Below the pieces are notes generated by a model. The model saw only the letters and a program-made list of their open reading frames with translations. It did no database searches and was not told the origin of the DNA. A stretch of DNA of 52,642 nucleotides, from positions 140,038 through 192,679 of the forward strand of contig NC_014718.1 in NCBI RefSeq assembly GCF_000198775.1, written 5' to 3'. The stretch's first letter is position 1; every line of letters begins with the position of its first letter. The stretch comes from Mycetohabitans rhizoxinica HKI 454 (GTDB lineage Bacteria > Pseudomonadota > Gammaproteobacteria > Burkholderiales > Burkholderiaceae). Positions 20,901-26,802 of this stretch are shown piece after piece. Position numbers and translations under genes: made by a program.

Positions 20901-22455
20901 GCTGGTGCCATTAGGCGCGGTCGGGGAGCTATATATTGGGGGGGCGGGCGTGGCGCGCGGCTACCTGAACCGCCCGGAGCTCACGGCTGAGCGTTTTGTG
21001 CGCAATCCGTTCTCGGCTGAAACCAACGCTCAAATGTACAAGACAGGAGACCTTGCCCGCTACCGGTCCGACGGCAATCTGGAATTCCTGGGCCGTAACG
21101 ACGATCAGGTCAAGATTCGCGGCTTTCGCATCGAGTTGGGTGAGATCGAGGCGTGCTTGGCGAAGCACTCGCAGGTGCGCGAGGCGGTGGTGCTCACGAC
21201 AGGTGAAGGCAGCGTCAAGCGCCTGGTGGCCTATGTGGTGGCCCAGGCCGATGAGCAACTGGTCAATACGTTGCGTGTGCATGTGGCGGAAGCGTTGCCT
21301 GAATACATGGTGCCCAGTGCGTTTGTGCGGCTTGATGCATTGCCACTGACGCCAAACGGCAAGCTTGATAGACGTGCCCTACCGGCCCCCAATGCCGACG
21401 CGTTCGCGCATCAAGCGTACGAGGCGCCGCAGGGTGAGCTCGAGACCACGCTCGCGGCGATCTGGGCCGAGCTGCTGGGCGTGGAGAAGATCAGCCGGCA
21501 CGACAATTTCTTTGCGCTTGGCGGCCATTCACTGCTGGCGGTGCGAATGGCTAGCTGCAGTCGCACAGCACTGAACGTTTCTATCCCGATACGGATGCTG
21601 TTCGAAACTCCCACCGTCGCTGCATTGGCACAGCGCTTATTGACGCACCGTAGCATGCAAGACGATTCCTTTGCTGTATTGCTACCGATTCAGACCAATG
21701 GTAGCCGTCCCCCGCTTTTCTGTGTCCACCCTTTTAGTGGACTCAGCTGGCATTACCGGGGCCTGGCAAGCCATTTAGATGCCGAGCAGCCCGTTTATGG
21801 TTTACAAGCCCGGGGTTTTGATGGCGAGACGTTGGCACCCACGCTCGACGCAATGGCCGCGGATTATATCCAGCAAATTCGACGCATTCAGCCTCATGGG
21901 CCTTACTATCTGCTTGGATGGTCTTTGGGCGGTAACATCGCCTATAACATGGCCACACAACTTGAAGAGCTAGGCGAACAAATTGCGCTACTGGCACTGT
22001 TGGACAGTGCACCAAAGCATGTGCAACGAGACGATGAACCGGAGATGGATTTGAAGGAGGCTTATATTAAGCTACTGGCTCATGATGATGGACAAATTAA
22101 GTCAAATGTCGGTCACGATTTATGGGAAAAAAGCCGGACAGTTGTTCAAAATAATTATAAGCTTTTGAAGAGTTTTTCCCCCCGCATGTATGCGGGTAAC
22201 ATGCTGTTTTTCCGGGCAACGGTCGTGCAGGATGCATCGACTGATCTCATTCCGTCTGACGCATGGCGGCCGTACGTGTTAGGGGAGATTGAAATACAAA
22301 ACATTCCATGCAAACATCATGACATGGATAAGCCTTTGCCAACTACGATAATTGGCCAGATTTTACAACGCAAGCTCAATATATTACATAAGTGTGATAA
22401 AAAAACCTGCAGTTGTTGTGCGAAAATTAAAAATGAGCCACTTCGCGCAAAGTAA
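8920..22455 (+). CDS. Four-module non-ribosomal peptide synthetase with terminal thioesterase
   Basis: A 4,511-residue synthetase; the ATG at 8920 follows GGAGG. Domain order: C1 (HHIMMDG, 139-145; EntF-like YHH..DGFS), A1 (~450-940), PCP1 (S986); C2 (~1040-1490; HHLLASDGD 1086-1094, second HH at 1205), A2 (~1515-2010), PCP2 (S2064); C3, ordinary LCL type (HHIVSDG 2253-2259), A3 (~2575-3080), PCP3 (S3127); C4 (HHLLASEGD 3227-3235), A4 (~3656-4160), PCP4 (S4204); thioesterase (GWSLGG, S4335; likely D4362, H4466/7). C2 and C4 carry the extended HH[IL]xxxxGD motif of dual condensation/epimerisation domains, so residues 1 and 3 should be D. My hand-read A-domain codes are DLYNNALTYK (Ala-like), DTEDLGVVTK (acidic, so probably a basic residue), DAGDMSVITK (unassigned, amine-type D278) and DVWHISLIDK (Ser). 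All active-site residues are intact. The intact HH motif in C1, the first domain, suggests an acyl or aminoacyl starter. The last ~15 residues are Cys-rich and odd. Confidence 0.95.
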   Translation: MPACVAPLTHPLSTAQTEIWLAQELHPNSPVYNIAQYTTIDGAVDPVLFEVALRQVINEADSLRLQFVETDQGLQQTVGSVDGFLPFIDVSREADPQAAAHAWMRTDYERPVNVLRDPLFCYALLKVGPEHFFWYQRYHHIMMDGFSLYLIAQRVAQLYSALCKHAEPPPCPFGSVFQLLESDVQYRTSAQWVQDESYWLKRCMDWPEPATLASRSAPAVAVAHRFRQTIYLDSKSIGIETADSRNLAQFGVATLAAYLCRWTSVQDIVFGLPVKARFGANRQIPGMQSNVLPLRLTVQPDMSLSLLMQQAAQAIQSALEHQRYPSERVRRQLGLVNHQQLFNTAVNVMPFDYDLSFDGNASTNHNLLNGPVDDLMIVITQPDANTLQIDFDFNPARYTEDECIAHQRRFIQFLRTLAANSTQPLRSIDILTVDERQLMLETWNATQQDYPAHQCIHQVFEAQVERTPDARALVAEGQTLSYAQLNARANRLAHQLIELGVKPEARVAICVERSPAMIIGLLAILKAGGAYVPLDPAYPSERLVHILADAAPAIVIADATGRAVLGDATLASRTVLDPNTLSELADTNPWVPEITARHLAYVIYTSGSTGMPKGVMVEHAQAVNLLFWALQAFTPSETQHTLFSTSINFDLSVYECFVPLAQGSTVRLVDNALALTNHSEPISLINTVPSAMRSLLDHRADLSSATTINLAGEPLKAQLIQQIFEQTPVQRLCNLYGPSECTTYSTWLSIHREEPWIESIGRPIANTRIYLLDAQGQPVPLGAVGELYIGGAGVARGYWNRPQLTAERFVPDPFSMVPDARMYKTGDLARYLPDGNLQYLGRNDEQIKLRGFRIEPGEIEACLTQHPQVHDAVVLAREGSDKRLVAYVEAAPDEQLASTLRSHVAAALPEYMVPSVFVRLDAWPLTPNGKLDRRALPAPDDEALVRQVYEAPQGELETTLAAFWAELLGVEQVGRHDNFFALGGHSLLAMQLIERLRRRGFGVSVRTLFDTPVLSALAQTLGQHCGVVVPPNMITSDTAALTPSMLPLIDLSQSDLDHIVEQVPGGVANLQDIYALSPLQDGILFHHLLASDGDPYLLITQLAFDSRERLDQYLDALQQVINRHDILRTAFVWEGLSTPAQVVWRHAPLSVTELALDAKEGPVAEQLARRFDPRHTRLDLTQAPLLRLAIAQDTDGRWLLVQLLHHLIGDHSTLEAMHTEIRAFIEGKGETLPAPQPFRNLIAQARLGVGQTEHERFFTEQLGDIEEPTLPFGLSQVHRDGAQVAEAQRMLPQALNDRLRAHARRLGVSLASLCHLAWAQVLARASGQRRVVFGTVLFGRMQAGEGADSAMGLFINTLPLRVDLEGTVESAVRATHARLASLLEHEHASLALAQRCSGVPAGTPLFSALLNYRHNAPSSSERSILPGVELLSVQERDNYPIGLSVEDYGQVLGLTAQIVEPMDPDRVCGYMQQALLSLAEALETAPEWPVEQSEILPANERTLLLKTWNATQRDYPAHQCLHQLFEAQVVRTPEATALVYEGQTLSYAELNARANRLAHQLIVLGVQLDARVVLYAQRSPEMVVGMLATLKAGGAYVPLDPTYPRERLAYMVTDSAPIVLLSVGTPPTAVTQRLRAGVPVLDLQADAAQWAHQSTHNPGLALTAQSLAYVIYTSGSTDQPKGVMVPHQGGVNLVTAIARELGLTAQDRMLQFAPLSFDTSVEELFTPLTQGATVVLRTDAWLAEAEQFWALCDTHHVSVVDLPVQFWTQLVQEAAPVASSVRVILIGGDALSATARDAWFANNGHRPRLLNVYGPTETTVTSTVHEVTDDENSWRTIGRPLDNTRLYILDAYGQPVPMGAIGELYIGGAGVARGYLNRPELTAERFVRDPFVAEPDARMYKTGDLARYLPNGNLEFLGRNDHQVKIRGFRIEPGEIEACLGQHPQVREAVVLAVGEGSAKRLVAYVVAEPDDALAGTLRTHVAEALPEYMVPSAFVRLDALPLTPNGKLDRRSLPAPDVQAFARQAYEAPQGELETTLAQIWSELLGVEQVGRHDSFFALGGHSLLAVRLMNRVAALGIALPLATLFAAPTLAGLAAALDAQHTSNGAALPAITPVSRDGTLPLSFAQQRLWFLAQLDGASDSYHIPLALRLRGTLNRVAWQHALDALWTRHEALRSVFVSVEGQPQVQLLPAETGMPMSWHNLRGAPDADVQLAQLSAEAARTPFDLERGPLIRACGIQLAEDEYVVLLTHHHIVSDGWSIGVLVRELNTLYTAACAGQADPLPPPAIQYPDYAAWQRQWLTGEQLQRQSHYWRTTLADAPVLLELPTDRPRPPQQSFAGAQVPIHIDAKTTRALKRLSHAHGTTLFMTVLAAWGAVLSRLSGQEDLIIGVPSANRNHREIEPLVGFFVNTLALRLDLSGEPDTAQLLERVRRTTLEAHAHQDLPFEQVVEIVQPPRRLDYTPLFQVMFAWQNNEIANWRLPNLAVTPVELNYDTVKFDLELGLYESGEEIIGELGYASALFDQSTISRHVGYFKAMLQAMVAHPRQPVATFELLADDERKLLLYTWNATQRDYPSQLCVHQLFEMQAKRTPEAIALMYEQQTLSYAELNAQANRLAHQLRELGVRANSRVALYAYRCPEMVVGILATLKAGGVYVPLDPTYPPERLASMMADSKPVVLLSVGTPQAAVTQCVENGVPILDIQAGTAQWEHRSAYGFESHKLALKAQHLAYIVYTSGSTGQPKGVLIKHHSLVNLVTAMARRLDLAAQDRVLQCSSLSFDAAIGEIFVTLTQGATLVLRTDAWLAGAQQFWALCKANRVSVTDLPTQFWTQLTQEKVAVPDCVRVVMISGDALSAAARDAWFAGGGHRPRLFNVYGPTETTITATVHEITRDDDNWRSIGRPIDNTQLYILDTYRHPVPMGVAGELYIGGVGVACGYLNRPGLSAERFIPNPFSVMPSARMYKSGDLVRYLPNGNLEFLGRNDHQVKVRGFRVELGEIEAHLTQHPQVREAAVLARGESNEKRLIAYVVAEPDEQLASTLRTHIAARLPDHMVPAAFVRLDALPLTPNGKLDRHALPAPDDAAWVRQVYEAPQGELETTLAAIWSELLGVKQVGRHDSFFALGGHSLLAVQLIERLRRRGLGMSVRALFDTPVLSMLAQLLGQHREVAVPPNRIMPETSALTPDLLPLIELTQAEIDRIVEQVPGGVANIQDIYALSPLQDGILFHHLLASEGDPYLLTTQLVFDTRARLDQYLNAIQQVVNRHDILRTAFVWEGLSMPAQVVWRHAPLSVTELALDAKEGPVAEQLARRFDPRHTRLDLTQAPLLRLAIAQDTDGRWLLVQLLHHLIGDHSTAEVMQAEVRALIEGRGETLPAAQPFRNLIAQARLGVSPAAHARFFTEQLGDIEEPTLPFGLSQVHHDSAQVAEAQRMLPQALNDRLRAHARRLGVSLASLCHLAWAQVLARASSQRRVVFGTVLFGRMQAGEGADSAMGLFINTLPLRVDLEGTVESAVRATHARLASLLEHEHASLALAQRCSGVPAGTPLFSALLNYRHNAPSSSERSILPGVELLTAEERTNYPLTLSVEDFGQALGLTAQAVASLDPDRICGYMQQALHSLAEALETAPEGPIEQLEVLPNEERELLLQTWNATQQDYPAHQCIHQLFEAQVERTPEATALVYEDQALSYAELNARANRLAHQLIELGVQPDARVAICVQRSPAMVVGLLAILKAGGAYVPLDVAYPGKRLAHILQDAAPEIVLADAAGRVALGEAALTNRTVLLDPNTLPQRARTNPLIPALTCRHLAYVIYTSGSTGTPKGVMNEHQALVNRLLWMQQAYGLTVADRVLQKTPFGFDVSVWEFFWTLLNGATLVVAAPEVHKDPTALMELIIRQRITTVHFVPSMLGTFLHNEGVEQCTSVKRLICSGEALPGTSVRLCQRRLPGAQLYNLYGPTEAAIDVTAWNCPSDYAEDTVPIGRPIANTQIYLFDAYGQLVPLGAVGELYIGGAGVARGYLNRPELTAERFVRNPFSAETNAQMYKTGDLARYRSDGNLEFLGRNDDQVKIRGFRIELGEIEACLAKHSQVREAVVLTTGEGSVKRLVAYVVAQADEQLVNTLRVHVAEALPEYMVPSAFVRLDALPLTPNGKLDRRALPAPNADAFAHQAYEAPQGELETTLAAIWAELLGVEKISRHDNFFALGGHSLLAVRMASCSRTALNVSIPIRMLFETPTVAALAQRLLTHRSMQDDSFAVLLPIQTNGSRPPLFCVHPFSGLSWHYRGLASHLDAEQPVYGLQARGFDGETLAPTLDAMAADYIQQIRRIQPHGPYYLLGWSLGGNIAYNMATQLEELGEQIALLALLDSAPKHVQRDDEPEMDLKEAYIKLLAHDDGQIKSNVGHDLWEKSRTVVQNNYKLLKSFSPRMYAGNMLFFRATVVQDASTDLIPSDAWRPYVLGEIEIQNIPCKHHDMDKPLPTTIIGQILQRKLNILHKCDKKTCSCCAKIKNEPLRAK
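12282..13206 (+). repeat. Intragenic NRPS repeat, copy in C2
   Basis: About 925 bp of the dual C domain of module 2 are nearly identical to 18705-19629 in module 4, at a constant offset of 6,423 bp (2,141 codons). One short block (~12560-12665) differs clearly, and both flanks drop sharply in similarity, as expected from gene conversion or recent domain duplication rather than slow divergence. Confidence 0.9.
18705..19629 (+). repeat. Intragenic NRPS repeat, copy in C4
   Basis: The second copy of the C-domain repeat described at 12282-13206. Identity includes synonymous positions, begins at the NRHDILRTAFVWEGLS region and stops abruptly after the ILPGVE segment. It may mislead short-read assembly, and it gives a substrate for module deletion by homologous recombination. 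Confidence 0.9.
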
Positions 22456-22479
22456 ATCTGGACCACCTTTCAGTACAGT

Positions 22480-22725
22480 CAGCCTTTTTCGCGAGAGGGC
22501 TGGCGACGCTCCAGAAGGAACAGGGCGCCAGCCGTGCTGCGTGTACTGCGTCGTAGTCGTGGCCGATATCTGCCGCGAATCGCCGCATTTCCGGCACGCC
22601 GCTGGCCTGCACTTGACGCATCCAGCTTGCCAGCGCTTGTGTGAACGACGCTTTACCCTATCGGCGAACTCAAGCGACAATCGTCGGAGCGCTGCGATGT
22701 GCTCGAATCCTTGAAAACATGGAGA
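22480..22725 (-). pseudogene. Transposase C-terminal remnant, probably ISL3 family
   Basis: Leftward translation gives IAALRRLSLEFADRVK, then in another frame FTQALASWMRQVQASG and VPEMRRFAADIGHDYDAV. This pattern (a residue-spaced W, ASG-PE-RRFA, then AV-AA) fits the C-terminal region of ISL3-type transposases. The expected P-W-S-x-G-x-x-E-G catalytic end is degenerate (PCSFWSVAS). At least one frameshift and a missing N-terminus show that it is dead. It lies directly after the NRPS stop and marks the right edge of the island. The family assignment rests on motif memory only. Confidence 0.55.
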
Positions 22726-22791
22726 CGATAAACAAATCGAATCGATCTTTCGCTCAAGTCCGGGGGCGCACCGTCCACAGGGGGAGCCGCT

Positions 22792-24078
22792 TCACGCCGC
22801 GGCGGGTACAGGCTCCTCCGTCAGCGATTGCTGGGGTTCCTCGCCCGGCAGCGCAGGCAATGTCATGACAAAGCGCGCGCCGCCAAGTTCACCGTGCTCG
22901 AGCCATACACTGCCGCCGTGCAGCAGCGCGACGCGTCGCACGATCGCCAGTCCTAAGCCGAAGCCGCCGGTTTGCCGGTCGCGGCTGGAGTGCGGCCGGT
23001 AGAACGGCTCGAATATCCGTTGCCGATCTTCGACGGGGATGCCTGGGCCGTCGTCCTCGACAGCAAGCTGCAGCGCGCCATGCGCGTCAGTCGTCGCGCT
23101 CAGCGTGATGGTGTTGGCTGCATAGCGCAGGCTGTTGCGGACCAGGTTTAATAACGCGCGGGCGACCAGCTTCGGATCGCATACGTGCCACTGTGGCGCG
23201 CCCTGCGTCGATACCGACAGTGTTAGCCCTCGGTTGCCGACGTCATGTGCGACGCTGTCGGCGACGCTATCGAGCAGCTCGCCGACTGCCACGCGCATCG
23301 GCGTTTTGTGCGACGCCCGCTGCTCAAAACGGCATAGTGTCAGCAATTCGGTAACCAGATCGTCGAGTTCCCGCACGTCAGCGTGTAGCGCGTCGTAGCG
23401 TTCGCGCTGGCGCTCAGGCGAGTCCGGCGATGCAAGCAGTGCCAGCCCAAACTCGAGTCTGGCTAGCGGCGTCTTCAGCTCGTGCGAAATACCGTACATC
23501 ATGTCACGTTGCTGCAGGATCGAGGCTTCGATCTGCTCGGCCATCTCGTTGAATTGCCGCGACAGCTCATAGATGCTCGACTTGCTGGATATCGGGGCCC
23601 GCGTGGACAGCTTGCCTGCGCCGAATGCACGGGCGGCGGCCTCGAGTGCGCGCAGATCGCGCCAGTGGTAATGAACCCATGCCCCGACGGCCAACAGCGT
23701 GGCGAGCACGATGAACCCGTATGCGTAGATCTGGATGTCCAGATAGGTCGGCTCCTGCGGATTGGCGTGCACGATCTTGCTGGCACGCAGCTCGCTCAAC
23801 TGCCGCGCGTCGAGCAACTGCTCGACGTCCTGCCATGTCATGAGGCTGAAGCCCTCAGCGTCATGCTTGCTCAACGCGCGTAGCGCCGCGGCGCGCTGAT
23901 TGCCGGCGTGCCGCTCGAGATAGTCGGTCAGTACAAACGCGTAGGTGCTCAGCGAATGGCGCGCCTGCTCGCTGGCGCGCTCGGAAAAAATGCGAACGGA
24001 CGACACGTCGACCAATACGATGGCGGCGCCTGCGACGACGATGACGGCCAAGTACAGACGGATCAGCGAACGAAGCAT
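22792..24078 (-). CDS. Two-component sensor histidine kinase (RstB-like)
   Basis: A 428-residue inner-membrane kinase. TM1 is at ~5-27, a periplasmic loop of about 90 residues follows, and TM2 is at ~118-137. HAMP (~138-190) leads into HisKA with the phospho-accepting H199 (GISHELKTPLARL). The HATPase has the N box (NLVRNSLRYAAN), the G1 box (VEDDGPGIP) and the G2 box (GGFGLGLAIV). All catalytic motifs look intact. The start follows the stop of the upstream response regulator without a gap (TAAATG), so the two form an operon. That regulator is broken, which would leave this kinase without its cognate partner. The neighbouring mipA-type remnant on the other side suggests an envelope-stress or porin circuit of the RstAB/MipA kind that has decayed. 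Confidence 0.9.
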   Translation of the reverse strand: MLRSLIRLYLAVIVVAGAAIVLVDVSSVRIFSERASEQARHSLSTYAFVLTDYLERHAGNQRAAALRALSKHDAEGFSLMTWQDVEQLLDARQLSELRASKIVHANPQEPTYLDIQIYAYGFIVLATLLAVGAWVHYHWRDLRALEAAARAFGAGKLSTRAPISSKSSIYELSRQFNEMAEQIEASILQQRDMMYGISHELKTPLARLEFGLALLASPDSPERQRERYDALHADVRELDDLVTELLTLCRFEQRASHKTPMRVAVGELLDSVADSVAHDVGNRGLTLSVSTQGAPQWHVCDPKLVARALLNLVRNSLRYAANTITLSATTDAHGALQLAVEDDGPGIPVEDRQRIFEPFYRPHSSRDRQTGGFGLGLAIVRRVALLHGGSVWLEHGELGGARFVMTLPALPGEEPQQSLTEEPVPAAA

Positions 24079-24722
24079 TTACTCCTCCCACGCGGACGGG
24101 CTGAACAGGTCGCCGCGTCTCCAGATGGTCTTGACCTTGCGCGGCTCCGAAGAAGTTTCGAAGCGTCGCCTGACTCGCGAGATGCTGGAATTGACGGAAT
24201 GGTCCAGTCCGTCGAATTCGATGCCGCGCAGCGCTTTTAGCATTTCGCCGCGCCATGTGATCTTGCGATTGGGCGGCGAGGCCACGATCTCGCCGGATCT
24301 TAGCGCGTCGCCGACCGGTGGAGCGCCAACCGCCGTCGGCGCTGGCTGCATGCGGCGCAGCAACGTTCGCGCCCGCGCGATTAGCAGCCGCGGCCCGAGG
24401 AGCTTGATCCTGTAGTCGTTCGCACCGGTCTCTAGACCGGCGATCTGATCGTGGGCGTCCACGCGTGCGGTCAGGATCAGCACGGCACGTTGGACAGCTT
24501 GCGGATGCGGCGGCACACTGCCATATCGTTCAAGTTCGGCGGCATCGGCTCCAAGATCATCAGCGCGAGACGGTGCTTGCGCAGCGCATCCAGCGCGACG
24601 TCACCGCGCCGGTCTCCATGGACCGAGAGCTTGTAGTTGTCGAGGTACTCGCGCACCCACTGCGCGAGCCGGTCGTCATCCTCGACCAGCAGGACCTTGT
24701 GTTTGAGTGGTACGTCTTCCAT
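24079..24722 (-). pseudogene. OmpR-family response regulator, broken
   Basis: The receiver part begins MEDVPLKHKVLLVEDDDRLA and is normal up to MILEPMPPNLNDMAVCRRIR. Here the phospho-accepting Asp of the usual LDLMLP is Glu (LEPMPP). The frame then stops at 24477. The remainder continues in another frame from ~24516 as LILTARVDAHDQIAGLETG and NDYRIK. The DNA-binding domain is shortened: between ITWRGE and LKALRGIEFDGLDHSV about 30 residues of the winged helix are missing, although the recognition end (ISRVRRRFE) remains. A frameshift, an internal deletion and loss of the phosphorylation site together make it a pseudogene. It is directly upstream of the intact histidine kinase. Confidence 0.85.
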
Positions 24723-24914
24723 GGTCTTTCTTGCGTCACACTGGCCGATTCTATCCGGCCTGGCGGTGCCATGGATAGTGCGCAGACAGCCCAAGACAAC
24801 CTGTCAAACTTGGACACCAATCTGCACCACTTCAAAACAAATGTAAAGTCGGTGCGCTCCTAGACTATCGTTTCCACCACAACCTTTTTTCGACCCGCGT
24901 TTCGACCCGCGTAC

Positions 24915-25200
24915 AAACGTCTGCTCTCCCTAGCGTTACCGCTGGCCACGCTGCCCGTCGCGCCACCGGCTCATGCTGAGAACACCGATACGATCGTGGA
25001 CGGCAGCGGTGTAGCACCGCGCTACCTGGGCAGTCGCCGTTATCGGCCGGAGTTCGACTTGGGCTTTTGCGCGCAGTTTGGCAATGGCTTTTTATCAGCG
25101 TAATAGACGGCGCCGGCTACCACAAGCCATTCGACAACGACATGTTCGCGCAGATCGCACTAAACTATGACGACGGGCGCGCTGAGCGCCACCGCACCGA
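24915..25200 (+). pseudogene. MipA/OmpV-family outer-membrane protein, truncated and frameshifted
   Basis: The frame gives a signal-peptide-like start (KRLLSLALPLATLPV...AHAEN), then GVAPRYLGSRRYRPEFDLGF and AQFGNGF, the N-terminal pattern of MipA/OmpV (MltA-interacting) beta-barrels. At a T-run near 25090 the frame shifts and hits TAA TAG. The homology continues in the shifted frame as ISVIDGAGYHKPFDND and IALNYDDGRAE, then is lost. Only about the first third of a ~260-residue protein remains, with no clear start codon. The gene points away from the two-component pair, as mipA homologues often do. Confidence 0.7.
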
Positions 25201-25224
25201 TCGTGTTAGTTCGACTCACTGAAA

Positions 25225-25407
25225 AGAATGGGCAACCTCCCGAGTGCAGTGATCGTGCCAGTTTGGTGCACGGGTGTTCGAGCCTCAATAAAGCACGGCA
25301 GGATCGCTAGCGCATGGCCTTGCAGCGCCGCGTAATATTGCGCGATTTGTCGAACAGCACGGCGCCCAGCGCGGCTTCGAGGAAGTAGCGCAGGTCGTCC
25401 CAATTCA
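25225..25407 (-). pseudogene. LysR-family regulator remnant with internal deletions
   Basis: Leftward translation gives NWDDLRYFLEAALGAVLFDKS, which reads as the first residues of a LysR-type regulator (NWDDLRYFL) joined directly to the end of its HTH (EAALGAVLF), with about 30 residues deleted. In the next frame QYYAALQGHALAILPCFI matches the effector-domain segment much later in the family. So the gene has shrunk to under 200 bp by two deletions and a frameshift, and the ATG is lost. Confidence 0.5.
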
Positions 25408-25581
25408 GCGGTCTTGGGGCCCCGTTGTGTTCTTTGGCATGCCAGGCGTGTTCCTGCTCTGCGTATCGCGGCAATGGGCGTTACTATCACTATACTTGGG
25501 TTCGTCGCGGGCCGGCTGCGACGCGGGCCACGCCTTTTTCAGCGGGCGAGTGAGCCGTACGGGCCTAGCGTTCGCCAGCCG

Positions 25582-26778
25582 TCACGCGCGCAGCACGCTT
25601 GCGAGGGCGTTGGCGACCACGCCGACGTTCTGCTCGTTCAGGCCCGCGACGCACATCCGCCCGGAGCGAACCAGATACACGCCGTGCTCGGCGCGCAGCC
25701 GGTCCACCTGCGCGGCGCTCAGTCCGGTATAGGTGAACATGCCGCGCTGTCGGATATAGCGCGACAAGGCTTCGTCGGCGATATGGCCTTGCAACCGCTG
25801 GTGGATCGCGCGGCGCATCGCGGCAATGCGCTTGCACATCGAGGCGAGTTCGGACTGCCAAGACGCGCGTAGCGCCGGCGTGCAGAGCACCTTGTGCACC
25901 ACCTTGGCGCCATAGGTCGGCGGATTGCTATAGTTAGCTCGTATCGCGCCGGTCAATTGCCCGAGTACGCGTGTTGCCTCGTCGGCGGATCGGCACACGA
26001 CGCTTAGGCCACCGCAGCGCTCGCCATACAGCGAAAAGTTCTTCGAAAACGAGTTCGCGACTAGGCACGATATGCCGCGCGCGGCCAGTTCTCGCACCGC
26101 GAAGGCATCATCGTCCAGATCCGTGCCAAAACCCTGGTACGCCATGTCGACGAACGGCAGCAGCTCGTTTTGCTCGATTAGCGAGATGACCTCACGCCAT
26201 TGGTCGTGGTCCAGGTCGACGCCGGTCGGGTTATGGCAACACGCATGCAGTAGCACGATGTGGCGCTTCGGAATAGCGCGCAACGCATCGAGCATCGCAT
26301 CAAAGCGCAAGCCGCCGGTGGCGCCATCGTAGTACGGATAGGTGTTCACCGTGAAGCCGGCGCGTTCAAACACCACGCGGTGGTTTTCCCAACTGGGGTC
26401 GCTGATCCACACCTGCACATCGGGGAAGGTGCGTCGCAGAAAGTCTGCGCCGACTTTCAACGCACCCGAGCCGCCCAGTGTCTGCAGCGTCGCGATGCGC
26501 CGCCCGGCGCGCGCGCTGCATGTGTCGCCGAACACCAGTTGTTGTACTGCGTCGCGATACGCGGGCAGTCCCGACATCGGCAGGTAGGGACGGGGTCCGA
26601 TCGCGCCGGCCAGCGCCTGCTCCGCATCGCGCACGGCAGCCATCACCGGCAGCTTGCCGTGCGCGTCGAAGTAGATGCCAATGCTCAAATTCACCTTGTC
26701 GGACCGAGGGTCAACCTGGAAATCCTCGTTGAGCGACAGGATCGGATCACCGGGAAACGCTTCGACGTGCTCGAACAT
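25582..26778 (-). CDS. tyrB: Aromatic/aspartate amino-acid aminotransferase (class I PLP)
   Basis: A 398-residue class I aminotransferase that interconverts aromatic amino acids (and Asp) with their 2-oxo acids. It begins MFEHVEAFPGDPILSLNEDF, typical of the AspC/TyrB group. Visible motifs are PYLPMSGLPAYRDAV, HACCHNPTG (N183-G186), D211 in PFVDMAYQGF, and the PLP lysine K246 in ANSFSKNFSLYGER. The length is normal. It lies 24 bp downstream of the permease and was probably co-transcribed with it, which suggests uptake and transamination of aromatic amino acids. A truncated Lrp-type gene starts divergently upstream. No defects are visible. Confidence 0.9.
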   Translation of the reverse strand: MFEHVEAFPGDPILSLNEDFQVDPRSDKVNLSIGIYFDAHGKLPVMAAVRDAEQALAGAIGPRPYLPMSGLPAYRDAVQQLVFGDTCSARAGRRIATLQTLGGSGALKVGADFLRRTFPDVQVWISDPSWENHRVVFERAGFTVNTYPYYDGATGGLRFDAMLDALRAIPKRHIVLLHACCHNPTGVDLDHDQWREVISLIEQNELLPFVDMAYQGFGTDLDDDAFAVRELAARGISCLVANSFSKNFSLYGERCGGLSVVCRSADEATRVLGQLTGAIRANYSNPPTYGAKVVHKVLCTPALRASWQSELASMCKRIAAMRRAIHQRLQGHIADEALSRYIRQRGMFTYTGLSAAQVDRLRAEHGVYLVRSGRMCVAGLNEQNVGVVANALASVLRA

Positions 26779-26802
26779 GAACTATCCTGAAAAGATAAGA
26801 TG

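Noticed and set aside
25414..26790. Rightward frames across the aminotransferase gene
   Set aside because: They are antisense shadows. The leftward frame carries the complete aminotransferase with its PLP lysine.
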